A DNA stretch of 36,621 nt from contig NZ_ML123034.1 in NCBI RefSeq assembly GCF_003846185.1, positions 564,387 through 601,007 on the forward strand, given 5' to 3'. This stretch comes from Streptomyces sp. ADI96-02. Its GTDB lineage: Bacteria > Actinomycetota > Actinomycetes > Streptomycetales > Streptomycetaceae. Positions 7,837 to 16,115 of the stretch are shown here, piece after piece. The stretch's first letter is position 1. The number at the start of each line of letters is the position of its first letter. The notes under the pieces were generated by a model. The model ran no database searches. It had not been told where the DNA came from and saw only the letters and a program-made list of their open reading frames with translations. The position numbers and the translations under genes are program-made.

Positions 7837-8682
7837 TCAGCCGAGGCGGAACGCCCCGTCCGGAGGCGGCGGCGAGGCGACGGCGTCCGCGTCCCGCACC
7901 GGCCGGGCCCGGCCGGTGAACCGGGCCAGCGCCTCCCCGTGCGTGACCCGGGCCGGGAAGGCGTCGGCGGCGCAGAGCCGGGTGAGCGGAGCCACGTCGA
8001 TCGGTGCGTGCGAGGCGAGCAGGACGACGTTGCCGAAGCGCCGGCCGCGCAGCACCGCCGGTTCCCCGATCAGCGCCAGCTCCGCGAAGACGGCAGCGAA
8101 GGTGGCCAGTTGGGAGCGGAGGAAGCCGAAGGGCGCACCGTCCGCCAGATTGGCCGCGTAGATCCCCTCGGCGCGCAGCGCCCGTGCGGCGGCCCGCGCG
8201 TACTCGACGGAGGTGAGGTGGGCCGGGATCCGCGAACCGCCGAAGACGTCGCCGATCAGGAGGTCGACGGACCCGGGGCCGGCCGCCTCCAGCCGGGTGC
8301 GGGCGTCGTCCGCGTACACGCTGATCCCGCTCCCGTCCGCGAGCGGCAGGTGGTCGCGGACCAGTTCCAGCAGGCCCCGGTCGGCCTCCACCACGCTCTG
8401 CCGGGAGCCGGGGCGCGTCAGCGCCACGTAGCGCGGCAGCGTCAGGGCTCCGCCGCCCAGGTGCAGGACGTCGAGCGGAACGCCCGGGTCCGCGGCGCGG
8501 TCCACGACGTGTCCGATCCGTCGCACGTACTCGAATTCGAGGTGCGCCGGATCGTCCAGGTCGACGTAGGACTGCGGCGCGCCGTCCACGGTGAGCAGCC
8601 AGGCGCGGTCGCGGTCCACGTCCGGCAGCAGCCGGGCGGTGCCGCGGTCGACCTCGCGGATGACGGGTATCTGCTCGTTCAC
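7837..8682 (-). CDS. Spermidine synthase-like methyltransferase-fold protein
   Basis: This 281-aa protein has the spermidine/spermine synthase Rossmann fold. The nucleotide-binding loop is VLHLGGGALTLPRYVA (residues 72-87). VVEADRGLLELVRDHL supplies the acidic residue that binds the ribose, and LLIGDVFGG replaces the usual active-site segment with its aspartate. It lacks the N-terminal beta-hairpin of true SpeE enzymes, so polyamine synthesis is not assured; many actinomycete paralogues are annotated only as fused or degenerate forms. The start is GTG 8682 with a weak ribosome site. It converges on the gene ending at 7809. Confidence 0.85.
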   Translation of the reverse strand: MNEQIPVIREVDRGTARLLPDVDRDRAWLLTVDGAPQSYVDLDDPAHLEFEYVRRIGHVVDRAADPGVPLDVLHLGGGALTLPRYVALTRPGSRQSVVEADRGLLELVRDHLPLADGSGISVYADDARTRLEAAGPGSVDLLIGDVFGGSRIPAHLTSVEYARAAARALRAEGIYAANLADGAPFGFLRSQLATFAAVFAELALIGEPAVLRGRRFGNVVLLASHAPIDVAPLTRLCAADAFPARVTHGEALARFTGRARPVRDADAVASPPPPDGAFRLG

Positions 8683-8710
8683 CCGTCCATTGTGAGGGGT
8701 GCGCCGCGGA

Positions 8711-8793
8711 CCGTCGGAGCAGGGCGGTGACGGTGCCCGCGCCGGCGGTACGGCCGCCCTCGCGGATCGCGAAGCCGTCTCCAGCGGGACGTC
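8711..8793 (-). pseudogene. Relic of an elongation factor Tu gene (C-terminal end, tuf3-like)
   Basis: On the minus strand the bases 8714-8773 read FAIREGGRTAGAGTVTALLR, which is the unmistakable C-terminus of EF-Tu (compare the universal RFAIREGGRTVGAG). Just upstream, 8776-8790 reads VPLET in a different frame, matching the residues expected before it. The two bases 8774-8775 that separate them break the frame. No stop codon follows at the expected place, and nothing EF-Tu-like is visible further upstream. Only about 80 bp of the ~1.2-kb gene remain. From memory, S. coelicolor carries a second EF-Tu gene, tuf3, in a similar neighbourhood. Confidence 0.8.
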
Positions 8794-8853
8794 CCGGGGC
8801 CGGAGCGGTCGGCCGTTCCCGGGCCGTTACGGCGATCACACAGCGATTTCGGT

Positions 8854-8859
8854 TACTCT
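8854..8859 (+). promoter_or_regulatory. Candidate -10 box (TACTCT) for a leaderless transcript from 8866
   Basis: TACTCT fits TANNNT and is followed by exactly six bases before the ATG at 8866, which has no Shine-Dalgarno sequence. Transcription would begin at the A of the start codon. The -35 region is not recognisable. Confidence 0.45.
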
Positions 8860-8865
8860 CCCCGA

Positions 8866-9588
8866 ATGTTCGACCCCGTCCCCGCCGCCCGGCCCACCGG
8901 TGCTCCGGCCCCGCGTCTGTCGAAGGCGCTGCTCTCGCCGTGGTCCCGCTTCTCCCTGCTCGTCGTGGTCCTGCTGGCCGCCGCGTCGACGATCCTGCTG
9001 TTCGAACCACAGCGGCTGCTGGCGTCGGGGTGGCCGCCCGAGCTGACCGGCGGCGGCGGCGCCATGGTCTTCGGGCTCGCGTACGGGGTGTTGACCGTGG
9101 CGTTCGTTCCGCGTCCGCTGCTGAACATAGCCGCGGGCGCGCTGTTCGGGGCCCAGACGGGTCTGGCGGCGGCACTGGCGGGCACGGTGCTGGGCGCGGG
9201 CGTCTCGTTCATGCTCGGCCGGGTGCTGGGGCAGGACGCGCTGCGCACCCTGCTGCGCGGCAGAGTGCTGACGGCCGCCGACGGGCTGCTGAGCCGGCAC
9301 GGCTTCCGGTCCGTGCTGGCGCTCCGGCTCTTCCCCGGCGTGCCGTTCGCCGCCGCCAACTACTGTGCCGCGACCTCCCGCATGGGCTACCCGCCGTTCC
9401 TTCTGGCCACCGGGCTCGGCTCGATCCCGAACACGGCGGCGTACGTGATCGCGGGCAGCGAGGCGGCCTCGCCGACCTCGCCGGTGTTCCTGGCGGCGAT
9501 GGGGTTCATCGTGGTGTCGGGGCTCGGCGGGGTGCTCGTCGCGTGGCGCAAGCGCCACCGGCTGGGCCGGGATACGCCGGAGGGCTGA
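8866..9588 (+). CDS. TVP38/TMEM64 family membrane protein (SNARE_assoc domain)
   Basis: This 240-aa polytopic membrane protein is distantly related to DedA. The N-terminal hydrophobic helix (about residues 28-46) is followed by the family core: FVPRPLLNIAAGALFG, a GTVLGAGVSFMLGR loop, RHGFRSVLALRLFPGVPFAAANY, which matches the R-x-x-P-x-P-F-x-x-x-N signature, and further helices. The SNARE_assoc superfamily includes lipid scramblases and undecaprenyl-phosphate flippases, so a lipid-transport role is plausible. It lies 191 bp upstream of uppP on the same strand. Start at ATG 8866, probably leaderless. Confidence 0.9.
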   Translation: MFDPVPAARPTGAPAPRLSKALLSPWSRFSLLVVVLLAAASTILLFEPQRLLASGWPPELTGGGGAMVFGLAYGVLTVAFVPRPLLNIAAGALFGAQTGLAAALAGTVLGAGVSFMLGRVLGQDALRTLLRGRVLTAADGLLSRHGFRSVLALRLFPGVPFAAANYCAATSRMGYPPFLLATGLGSIPNTAAYVIAGSEAASPTSPVFLAAMGFIVVSGLGGVLVAWRKRHRLGRDTPEG

Positions 9589-9779
9589 GAGGGTGCCGGG
9601 GGCGGGCCGCCCGGCGTTCACTTGCAGGCGATACGCTGCGCGCGACCGACGAAGGAACTCCCGGACGTCCGTCTCCCGCGTGACGTCCCCGTGATTTTCC
9701 TCGACCGCAATCCGCACACAGCCGACGGGCAGGTCGTCCGTGGCCGATGCACGAACACCTTCGGGATGGCCTGAGCCCC

Positions 9780-10652
9780 ATGAGCTGGTTCGAATCATTC
9801 GTCCTGGGACTCGTTCAGGGACTGACCGAGTTCCTGCCGATCTCCTCCAGCGCCCATCTGCGGCTGACCGCCGCGTTCGCCGGGTGGCACGACCCGGGAG
9901 CGGCCTTCACGGCCATCACCCAGATCGGGACCGAGGCGGCGGTGCTCATCTACTTCCGCAAGGACATCGCGCGCATCGTGTCGGCCTGGTTCCGGTCGCT
10001 GACGGACCGCTCGATGCGCCGTGACCACGACGCCCAGATGGGCTGGCTGGTCATCGTCGGCTCGATCCCGATCGGCGTGCTCGGCATCACGCTCAAGGAC
10101 CAGATCGAGGGCCCGTTCCGCGACCTGCGGCTGATCGCGACGACGCTCATCGTCATGGGCATCGTCCTCGGCGTGGCCGACCGCCTGGCGGCGCGCGACG
10201 AGACGGGCGGCAAGCACCGCGCGGTGAGGGAGCGCAAGACGCTGAGGGAGCTGGGCGTCCGGGACGGCCTGATCTTCGGCTTCTGCCAGGCGATGGCCCT
10301 GATCCCGGGCGTCTCCCGGTCCGGCGCGACGATCAGCGGCGGTCTGCTGATGGGCTACACCCGCGAGGCGGCGGCCCGCTACTCGTTCCTGCTGGCGATC
10401 CCCGCCGTGCTGGCCTCGGGCGCGTACGAGTTGAAGGACGCCGGCGAGGGGCATGTGTCGTGGGGGCCGACGATCTTCGCGACGGTGGTGGCGTTCGCCG
10501 TCGGATACGCCGTCATCTCATGGTTCATGAAGTTCATCACGACGAAGAGCTTCATGCCGTTCGTCGTCTACCGGGTGCTCCTCGGCATCGCCATCTTCGT
10601 CCTGGTCGGCACGGACACGCTGAGCCCGCACGCCGGGGAGTCCGCCGGCTGA
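9780..10652 (+). CDS. uppP: Undecaprenyl-diphosphatase UppP (BacA)
   Basis: UppP removes one phosphate from undecaprenyl diphosphate so the lipid carrier can be reused for cell-wall synthesis; overexpression gives bacitracin resistance. The 290-aa protein carries both catalytic signatures: GLTEFLPISSSAHL (residues 14-27, with Glu17) and PGVSRSGATISGGLLMG in the second half, with the conserved arginine. About seven hydrophobic segments are apparent. The start is ATG 9780 (MSWFESFVLGLVQG), which matches the family N-terminus; an in-frame ATG at 9747 would add 11 residues. The ribosome site is weak for both. Confidence 0.95.
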   Translation: MSWFESFVLGLVQGLTEFLPISSSAHLRLTAAFAGWHDPGAAFTAITQIGTEAAVLIYFRKDIARIVSAWFRSLTDRSMRRDHDAQMGWLVIVGSIPIGVLGITLKDQIEGPFRDLRLIATTLIVMGIVLGVADRLAARDETGGKHRAVRERKTLRELGVRDGLIFGFCQAMALIPGVSRSGATISGGLLMGYTREAAARYSFLLAIPAVLASGAYELKDAGEGHVSWGPTIFATVVAFAVGYAVISWFMKFITTKSFMPFVVYRVLLGIAIFVLVGTDTLSPHAGESAG

Positions 10653-10772
10653 GCGGGGCCGCCGCCCGGCGGACCACACCTTTGATGGGACGTCACCGTT
10701 TCCTCAGCGTCCACATGGCGCGAGCATTCCTGACCCGGCAGGCGTAGCGAAAGCACCGCGCCTAAGGGCGTT

Positions 10773-10782
10773 GTGTTACGCG
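10773..10782 (+). repeat. Direct repeat GTGTTACGCG flanking the DUF1963 gene (left copy)
   Basis: The same 10 bases recur at 11715-11724 in the same orientation. The copies bracket the DUF1963 gene and little else. They could mark a small insertion or be chance; see findings. Confidence 0.4.
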
Positions 10783-10869
10783 TCTGGCCTGTTTGAGGGG
10801 ATTTACGGGGCGTTCGAGGTGGCTGGGCAAGGGAGGTCGGTGTCAGTGCGGTCTGCGAGGGTGCTGGAC

Positions 10870-11688
10870 ATGACGAACGACCTGGAGAAGAACCTGCACC
10901 AGCCTGTCATGGACGTCCTGGGACCGGAGATGGGCGAGCACTGGCGGTCCAGGACCCGGCCCGCCTTCGCCCTCACCCCCAGGGAGGGCGACGGGCCCGT
11001 CGTCGGGCATGTCCACAGCGAGCCGTCCCTGCCCGCGGACATGCCCTGGCCCGAACGGGAGGGATACGGGCCGATGTCCCATCTGGCCACCATCGACCTC
11101 GCGGCACTGCCCCGGGGAGTACTCGACTTCGACCTGCCCGAGGACGGCACCCTGCTCTTCTTCCGCTGGTCGTTCGCCGACTGCGCGAACCACGAGGACA
11201 GCTACTTCATCAGCGGCCACAGTACGGACCGGGGGGCCGGGTGCAAGGTGGTGTACCTTCCCGGCTCGACCGAGACCGCACGCCGCTCCGCCCCGCAGGG
11301 CGACCTCGGCGGCTTCGGCGTTCCCGGACCTCTGCGCCTGGCCGGGATCTTCGCGTCACGCGTGTGCTGGGACATCACCGAAGCCGAGTACCCGCTGCTC
11401 CCGGAGGACCGCAAACGCAGGCTGGCCGGGGCATTCGACGAGTGGGAAGCCGAAGGTTTCAACACTCAGATCGGCGGCCACCCGGATCCGGTCCAGGGCC
11501 CGTCCGTGGAGAACGCCCCACGTGGAGACTTGCGCGGCCCCCACGGCCCGCAACCCGGCGAGGAGGTCATGATCATGCTCGCCACCATCTACGACGCGAA
11601 CGACGACGTCCACACCTACTGGTTCATCCGACCCGAACACCTGAAGCAACACCGCTTCGACGACGTCTACTACGACTACCAGTGCTGA
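10870..11688 (+). CDS. DUF1963 (YwqG-like) domain protein
   Basis: This ~272-aa soluble protein looks like the DUF1963/YwqG family, whose function is unknown. Typical features are the early SEPSLPADMPWPE segment (substrate-independent family landmark), PMSHLATIDLAALP, DFDLPEDGTLLFFRW, and the acidic, aromatic C-terminus ending YYDYQC. Two starts are possible: ATG 10870 with GCGAGG 9 nt upstream (used here), and GTG 10846 with GGGAGG 9 nt upstream, which would add eight residues. The flanking gaps of about 200-300 bp contain a 10-bp direct repeat. It converges on the DUF1906 gene across a strong hairpin. Confidence 0.75.
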   Translation: MTNDLEKNLHQPVMDVLGPEMGEHWRSRTRPAFALTPREGDGPVVGHVHSEPSLPADMPWPEREGYGPMSHLATIDLAALPRGVLDFDLPEDGTLLFFRWSFADCANHEDSYFISGHSTDRGAGCKVVYLPGSTETARRSAPQGDLGGFGVPGPLRLAGIFASRVCWDITEAEYPLLPEDRKRRLAGAFDEWEAEGFNTQIGGHPDPVQGPSVENAPRGDLRGPHGPQPGEEVMIMLATIYDANDDVHTYWFIRPEHLKQHRFDDVYYDYQC

Positions 11689-11714
11689 CGCCAAGACCCG
11701 CCGGTCAGTCAAAA

Positions 11715-11724
11715 GTGTTACGCG
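11715..11724 (+). repeat. Direct repeat GTGTTACGCG flanking the DUF1963 gene (right copy)
   Basis: This is the second copy of the 10-bp sequence at 10773-10782, located 26 bp after the DUF1963 stop codon. Confidence 0.4.
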
Positions 11725-11768
11725 GAGCGCGGCCCCACTTCAGCCGAGCAGCAGCTTCTGCCGTCCCG

Positions 11769-11811
11769 ACGGACCTCCGGCGCGCCCGGTGCCGCTCGGC
11801 CGGAGGTCCGT
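11769..11811. terminator. Bidirectional hairpin between convergent genes
   Basis: ACGGACCTCCGGC (11769-11781) is perfectly complementary to 11799-11811, giving a 13-bp stem with a 17-base loop. It lies between the ends of the DUF1963 gene (rightward) and the DUF1906 gene (leftward), where a shared terminator is expected. No U-tract is present on either strand. Confidence 0.75.
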
Positions 11812-11983
11812 AGGCGCACGGCCGGCCAGTGCCGGCCTCACCTCTGTGACCGAGGAGCGGAGCTCAGGACCGGCAGCGCCATCGCCCCAGGATGACGGAT
11901 CTCCAGGTCCTGGATGGGGATGCGCGGCGTCACCGGCGATGCCCGCGCACTCCCTCGCACGCTGAAGTTCCGTACGCCGTGGG

Positions 11984-12814
11984 TCAGCCGATGATGGCGA
12001 CCGGGGCGTCCCAGGCGTTGCGGTCCACGTTGATGGTGTAGCCGCCACGGGTCTCTTTGCTGTTGGCCTTGTACTGGTGGCCGCGGCTGTGGCCGGTGTA
12101 CAGCTTCGGGTCCCAGGGCCAGTCCTTGGTCGTGGTCTCCTGGCCGTTCCACAGGGCGTACCAGAGGTTGCCCGGCAGGTCGGTCCGGTCCTTGGCGGTG
12201 GCGATCGCCTTGGCGCTGGAACTGCTGAAGCCGTAGAGGCCGCCGCGGTAGGTCTTGGCGCGCAGGGTCTTGGTGAAGGCTCGCACGTAGGTCAGGGTGG
12301 CGTCGTTGCATGCCTTGTCGGCGATGTCGTACGACTCCATGTTGAGGTAGACGGGGCTGCCGGGCTTCATGCCGAGCGCCGATGCCTTGGCGATGGCGTC
12401 CTTGGCGTTGCTCACCCCGACCGAGGTGGCGGTGGCCGCGGTGAACCGCTCCTTGTTCCCGCTCTTCTGGCAGGGCGGCTGAGCGCCGACGTAGAGCGGA
12501 ATGACCCGCCAGCCGAGCGTGTTGACCGACTTCGCCCAGGACCTGGTCAGGTTGGGCTGGGCGCAGCCGCGGTTCTTGCCACCGACGTAGACGGCGACAC
12601 CGCTGTAATAGCCGTCCTTCTTCCACGCGCTCATCGCGGGGAGCGAGGGCGCCGTGCACGCGTCGAACGCCCGGCCGGTGAAGGTCTTCTGTGCCGGCCA
12701 GGCCGAGGCCGCCATCGAGGTCTGCGCGGCGATCCCGGCGCCTGCCACGACGACCACGCCAGTCGCCGCCAGGGCGATGTAGCGGCTTTTTTTGGACAAA
12801 CGGTGCTTCGGCAT
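11984..12814 (-). CDS. Secreted DUF1906 (Rv2525c-like glycoside-hydrolase fold) protein
   Basis: This 276-aa exported protein has a signal peptide of about 36 residues with a basic n-region (MPKHRLSKKSRY) and hydrophobic core, ending near AQTSMAASA. The mature part matches the DUF1906/Rv2525c-like domain: GRAFDACTAPSLPAMSAW, a YYSGVAVYVGG beta strand, WRVIPLYVGAQ, and YLNMESYDI, where the glutamate sits at the position of a TIM-barrel catalytic residue. Later come GLYGFSSSSAK and LWYALWNGQ. The family is tied to cell-wall processes, but no enzymatic activity is established. ATG 12814 has AAGGGG about 8 nt upstream. It lies downstream of the LAL regulator gene on the same strand. Confidence 0.9.
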   Translation of the reverse strand: MPKHRLSKKSRYIALAATGVVVVAGAGIAAQTSMAASAWPAQKTFTGRAFDACTAPSLPAMSAWKKDGYYSGVAVYVGGKNRGCAQPNLTRSWAKSVNTLGWRVIPLYVGAQPPCQKSGNKERFTAATATSVGVSNAKDAIAKASALGMKPGSPVYLNMESYDIADKACNDATLTYVRAFTKTLRAKTYRGGLYGFSSSSAKAIATAKDRTDLPGNLWYALWNGQETTTKDWPWDPKLYTGHSRGHQYKANSKETRGGYTINVDRNAWDAPVAIIG

Positions 12815-12948
12815 TCCCCGCCCCTTATGCACTCACACTCCGGCAGTCCGGAGCTCACTGATCATATGCAGAGACGGCACCGGCACAGCGAGCAGCCTGG
12901 ACCCCGGTCCTGCCGGCCGACCGCCGCCCGGCGCGGCTCCGCCGCCGT

Positions 12949-15927
12949 TCAGCAGGCCCGCCGGGTGAACGGCACGGTCGGGGCGGGCCGCGGTGTGGGC
13001 CAGGCGCTGACGGCGGTGGCCAGTTGGGCGCGCGAGCGGACGTCCAGCTTCTGGTAGATCCGGGTCAGACGGGCCTCGACGGTCTTGACGCTCAGGTACA
13101 GCTTCGCCGCCGCCTCCTGGTTGCTGGCTCCCTGTCCGACCATCAGGGCGAGGCGCTGTTCCGCCTCGGTGAGGGAGGAGAGCGCGCCGCCCCGCGGGCC
13201 GGTGGGCTCGGTGGGCGTCTCGGTGGCCAGCCCCAGCCACGGCGCGGCCCCGGCCTGTTCGAAGAGGGCGGCGGCGGTCTGCAGGGCGTTCTGGGCGGCC
13301 GAGCGTCTGCGGCGGCGGCGTTCCACCCGGGCCAGTGCGATCAGCGCCCGGCCGTGCTCCAGGGGGAGCCCCGCCGCTGCGTAGTGCTCGGCCGTCCGCG
13401 TCAGCAGCTCCGCCGCCTCCTCGAACAGGCCGCCGGACGCGAGGTACAGCGCGTGCACGCGGTCGCAGCCGAGCAGCACCGTCGTACGCCCGAGTCGCTC
13501 GGCGACCTCGCGGACGTCTTCGATCAGCGCCGCGGCCTCCTCGGGGGCGTCGTTGACCAGCAGGGCCTCGGCCAGTTCCTCGTGCCAGCGGAGCATGGAG
13601 GGGTCGACCGCGGACTGGGCGCGCTCGCCCGCCTGCACGCGGCGCAGCGTCTCCAGGGCGTGTCCCACGTCGCCCGTGACGAGTTGGACCCGGCCGAGCG
13701 CGTACAGGCCGCGGGTGAGGAAGACGTGGTCGCCCTCCTCCTCGGACGCCTGGGCGCTGCGTCGCGCGTACCGGGCGGCCCGCGCGAAGCTGCCGCCGGC
13801 GGTCTCGGCGAGTGCCAACGCGTACCAGGCGGGTCCCGGTGACAGCCCGGCCTCCAGCGTCAGGGCGAGCGAGCGGGCGCCGTGCGCGCGGGCGGCAGCG
13901 CACTGTCCGCGGCGCGCCTCGACCTCCGCGAGGGTGAGGAACAGCTCGATGGCGTCCTCGACCGGGCCGCGCCGCTCGACGAGCGGGAGCAGGGCCTGGA
14001 GCCGGTCGCGCGCCTCGGTCAGCCGGTCGTCGAACATGGCGTGGCGGATGGTCAGTATCTGGGCGCTGTTGTGGATGCCGAGCGGTCGCTCGTCCATTTC
14101 GAGGGCCCGTGCGGCGGCGAGGACCTGTTCCGCGTCGGGCGAACCGAGCACCCGGTCCATCCGGGACTGCACGGTGAGCGCCCGTGCGAGCGTCTCGCGG
14201 TCGCCGACCGATCCGGCGAGCGCCGCCGACTCGACGGCGGCCGTCCGGGAGCGTACGGGGTCGCCGTCGGCGAGTACGTGCTTGACCGCCAGCCGGAGTT
14301 GGACGGCGGCCCGCAGCGCCGTGTCGCCCTCGGAGTCCTCCATGGCGTGCACGTAGATCTCGTCGAGGCCGGTGAGGCCCTGCCCGGCGGTGTCCAGCAC
14401 GGCGAGCCGGGCGCGGACCCGGTCGGCCGGGGACGCGTCGCGGGCCAGCAGGTCGGCGGCGGCTCGCATGGCGAGATCGGCGCGGGCGCACCGCGCGGCC
14501 TCCTCGGCGGCCTCCACCAGCCGGCCCAGGCGCTGGGCGACGTTGCCGCCGGGCGTGGACTCCGCGGCGAGCAGGGCCAGTTCCGCGGCGAGCACGCTGT
14601 TGCCCCGGCGCCGGGCCGTCTCGACGGCCTCGGCGACCTCCGAGGCGAGGCCCTCGTCGGGGACGTCCGTGGCCAAGGCCCGGTGTCTCACCGCCTCCAC
14701 CGGGTCGTCCACGATCCGGGCGAGGGCGGTGTGACCGGCGCTGCGCTCGCTCCAGCAGGCGTCGTGCACCAGCGTCGCGGGCAGCAGCCCGGCCGTGAAG
14801 GCGACGGTCCCGTCCGCGTTGAGGGTGACCAGTCCGGCGCGCTCGGCCGCGGCGAGATCCGCCTCCGCCGTGGGCCGTCCGGCCCGCCTGATCAGCGGCG
14901 CGGTCGGGCGCAGCGCCAGGGCGGCGAGCAGGAGCGTGGCGCGGACGCCGGGCGAGGTGACGCCGAGGAGGTGCCGGGCGAGGTCCCGGGCCCGCCCGGA
15001 CAGCGTGAGCGCCTCCGCGTGGTGCACGGGGGTCCGCGCGTCGGCCAGCGACCGGCCCACGGCGAGCGCCAGCCGGGGGTTGCCGCCGCTGGCCTTGTGG
15101 ATACGGCCCGCCATCCGCGAGGGCAGGCGGTGGTGGATGAGGAGTTCGGCTATCTCGTCGGCGTGCAGCGGCGGCACGACGAGGACGTCCGCCTCCGAGG
15201 GAACCCACAGCGGCTCGGGGGCCGCCGTGCCGGGCGGGAGCGCGTCCGGGCGGCCGGCGTCGAACCCGTACGCCTGCGGGGTCTCGACGGCGATGACGCG
15301 CAGGTCGGCGGGTGCCAGGCGGAGCGCGAAGCGCAGCAGGTCGGCGCTCTCGGGGTCGATGTGCTGCACCCCGTCGACGACGAGCAGTACGGGGCCGCGT
15401 GCCGCGAGGGCGCGCAGGATCTGCGCCAGGGCCAGCCGGAGGGCGATCGGGTCCCAGCCGCCCTCCGGCACGGGGGCCTCCCGGCACAGCATGGCGACGG
15501 CGGTCCGCTGCGGTGCGGGCAGCCGGTCGAGCAGATCGTTCGGGCCGGCCGGAGCGGCGGTGCCCGGTGCGGGGGTGCCCGGTGCGGGGGTGCCCGGTGT
15601 CGTCCGCTCGCCTGCCGGGTCGGGGGCGGAGACAGGCTCCGCCGGGGCGGTGCCGGTGGATCCCGACGCCGTGCCGGTGGATACGGAGGCGATGAGCGAG
15701 GCCGCCGCGGCGCATGGGATGTCGCGGTCGGTGGGGTGGGTCGCGAGCCAGAACACGGCCTCGCCGCGCGCTTGAACGCGCGCGGCGGCGGAGAGGGCGA
15801 GCTCGGTCTTGCCGACGCCCGCGGGCCCGGTGAGCAGGGCCCGTCCTCGGGCGTGCAGCACGTGTTCGAGCCGTGCCAGGTCGCCTTCCCGGCCGACGGG
15901 CGCGGGGCGGCCATCCGAGAACTTCAC
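12949..15927 (-). CDS. LAL-type LuxR family transcriptional regulator (STAND ATPase)
   Basis: This 992-aa protein has the layout of large ATP-binding LuxR regulators. Walker A GPAGVGKT is at residues 34-41. An inserted Pro/Thr/Ala-rich stretch occupies about 84-130. A Walker B-like strand [12 protein letters not shown] is at about 180-191, followed by a long alpha-helical tetratricopeptide-like region. A C-terminal LuxR helix-turn-helix contains [15 protein letters not shown] and [21 protein letters not shown]. The second Walker B acid is Gly rather than Asp. GTG 15927 is chosen because AGAGGG lies 7 nt upstream; ATG 15948 is an in-frame alternative. It sits directly downstream of the S8 protease gene on the same strand; a regulatory link is plausible but not shown. 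Confidence 0.92.
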   Translation of the reverse strand: MKFSDGRPAPVGREGDLARLEHVLHARGRALLTGPAGVGKTELALSAAARVQARGEAVFWLATHPTDRDIPCAAAASLIASVSTGTASGSTGTAPAEPVSAPDPAGERTTPGTPAPGTPAPGTAAPAGPNDLLDRLPAPQRTAVAMLCREAPVPEGGWDPIALRLALAQILRALAARGPVLLVVDGVQHIDPESADLLRFALRLAPADLRVIAVETPQAYGFDAGRPDALPPGTAAPEPLWVPSEADVLVVPPLHADEIAELLIHHRLPSRMAGRIHKASGGNPRLALAVGRSLADARTPVHHAEALTLSGRARDLARHLLGVTSPGVRATLLLAALALRPTAPLIRRAGRPTAEADLAAAERAGLVTLNADGTVAFTAGLLPATLVHDACWSERSAGHTALARIVDDPVEAVRHRALATDVPDEGLASEVAEAVETARRRGNSVLAAELALLAAESTPGGNVAQRLGRLVEAAEEAARCARADLAMRAAADLLARDASPADRVRARLAVLDTAGQGLTGLDEIYVHAMEDSEGDTALRAAVQLRLAVKHVLADGDPVRSRTAAVESAALAGSVGDRETLARALTVQSRMDRVLGSPDAEQVLAAARALEMDERPLGIHNSAQILTIRHAMFDDRLTEARDRLQALLPLVERRGPVEDAIELFLTLAEVEARRGQCAAARAHGARSLALTLEAGLSPGPAWYALALAETAGGSFARAARYARRSAQASEEEGDHVFLTRGLYALGRVQLVTGDVGHALETLRRVQAGERAQSAVDPSMLRWHEELAEALLVNDAPEEAAALIEDVREVAERLGRTTVLLGCDRVHALYLASGGLFEEAAELLTRTAEHYAAAGLPLEHGRALIALARVERRRRRRSAAQNALQTAAALFEQAGAAPWLGLATETPTEPTGPRGGALSSLTEAEQRLALMVGQGASNQEAAAKLYLSVKTVEARLTRIYQKLDVRSRAQLATAVSAWPTPRPAPTVPFTRRAC
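15559..15603 (-). repeat. 15-bp tandem repeat within the LAL regulator gene
   Basis: Two perfect copies and a third imperfect copy of a 15-bp unit (15559-15573, 15574-15588, 15589-15603) encode repeated PGTPA pentapeptides. They form the Pro/Thr-rich insert between Walker A and Walker B. Because the unit is a multiple of three, copy changes would keep the frame. Confidence 0.8.
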
Positions 15928-16052
15928 GTACCCACCACCCTCTGGCATGCGCGGGCCCGGTGCCCGCCGAGCAGAGGATACGAAGTCGGCCACCGGGAAT
16001 CGGGTGCGGTGTCCGACATGCGGACGGCCGTCAGCGCTCAACGGGCGGGGCC

Positions 16053-16077
16053 CGTCCGCGGCGATACGTCGCGGACG
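16053..16077 (-). terminator. Hairpin terminator after the S8 protease gene
   Basis: CGTCCGCG (16053-16060) pairs perfectly with CGCGGACG (16070-16077) across a 9-base loop, about 40 bp after the protease stop codon in the leftward direction. It separates the protease from the LAL regulator. Confidence 0.65.
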
Positions 16078-16115
16078 CGCCCCTGACCAGCGTTGATACG
16101 GGCTCTGACGGCAGG

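Noticed and set aside
10653..10869. Small frames after uppP (for example one ending near 10747)
   Set aside because: No ribosome site, no recognisable protein and short length; treated as intergenic.
12833..15715. Very long minus-strand open frame (960 codons) overlapping the LAL regulator
   Set aside because: It is an Arg/Pro/Gly-rich frame shadow of the regulator gene, without domains or plausible composition.
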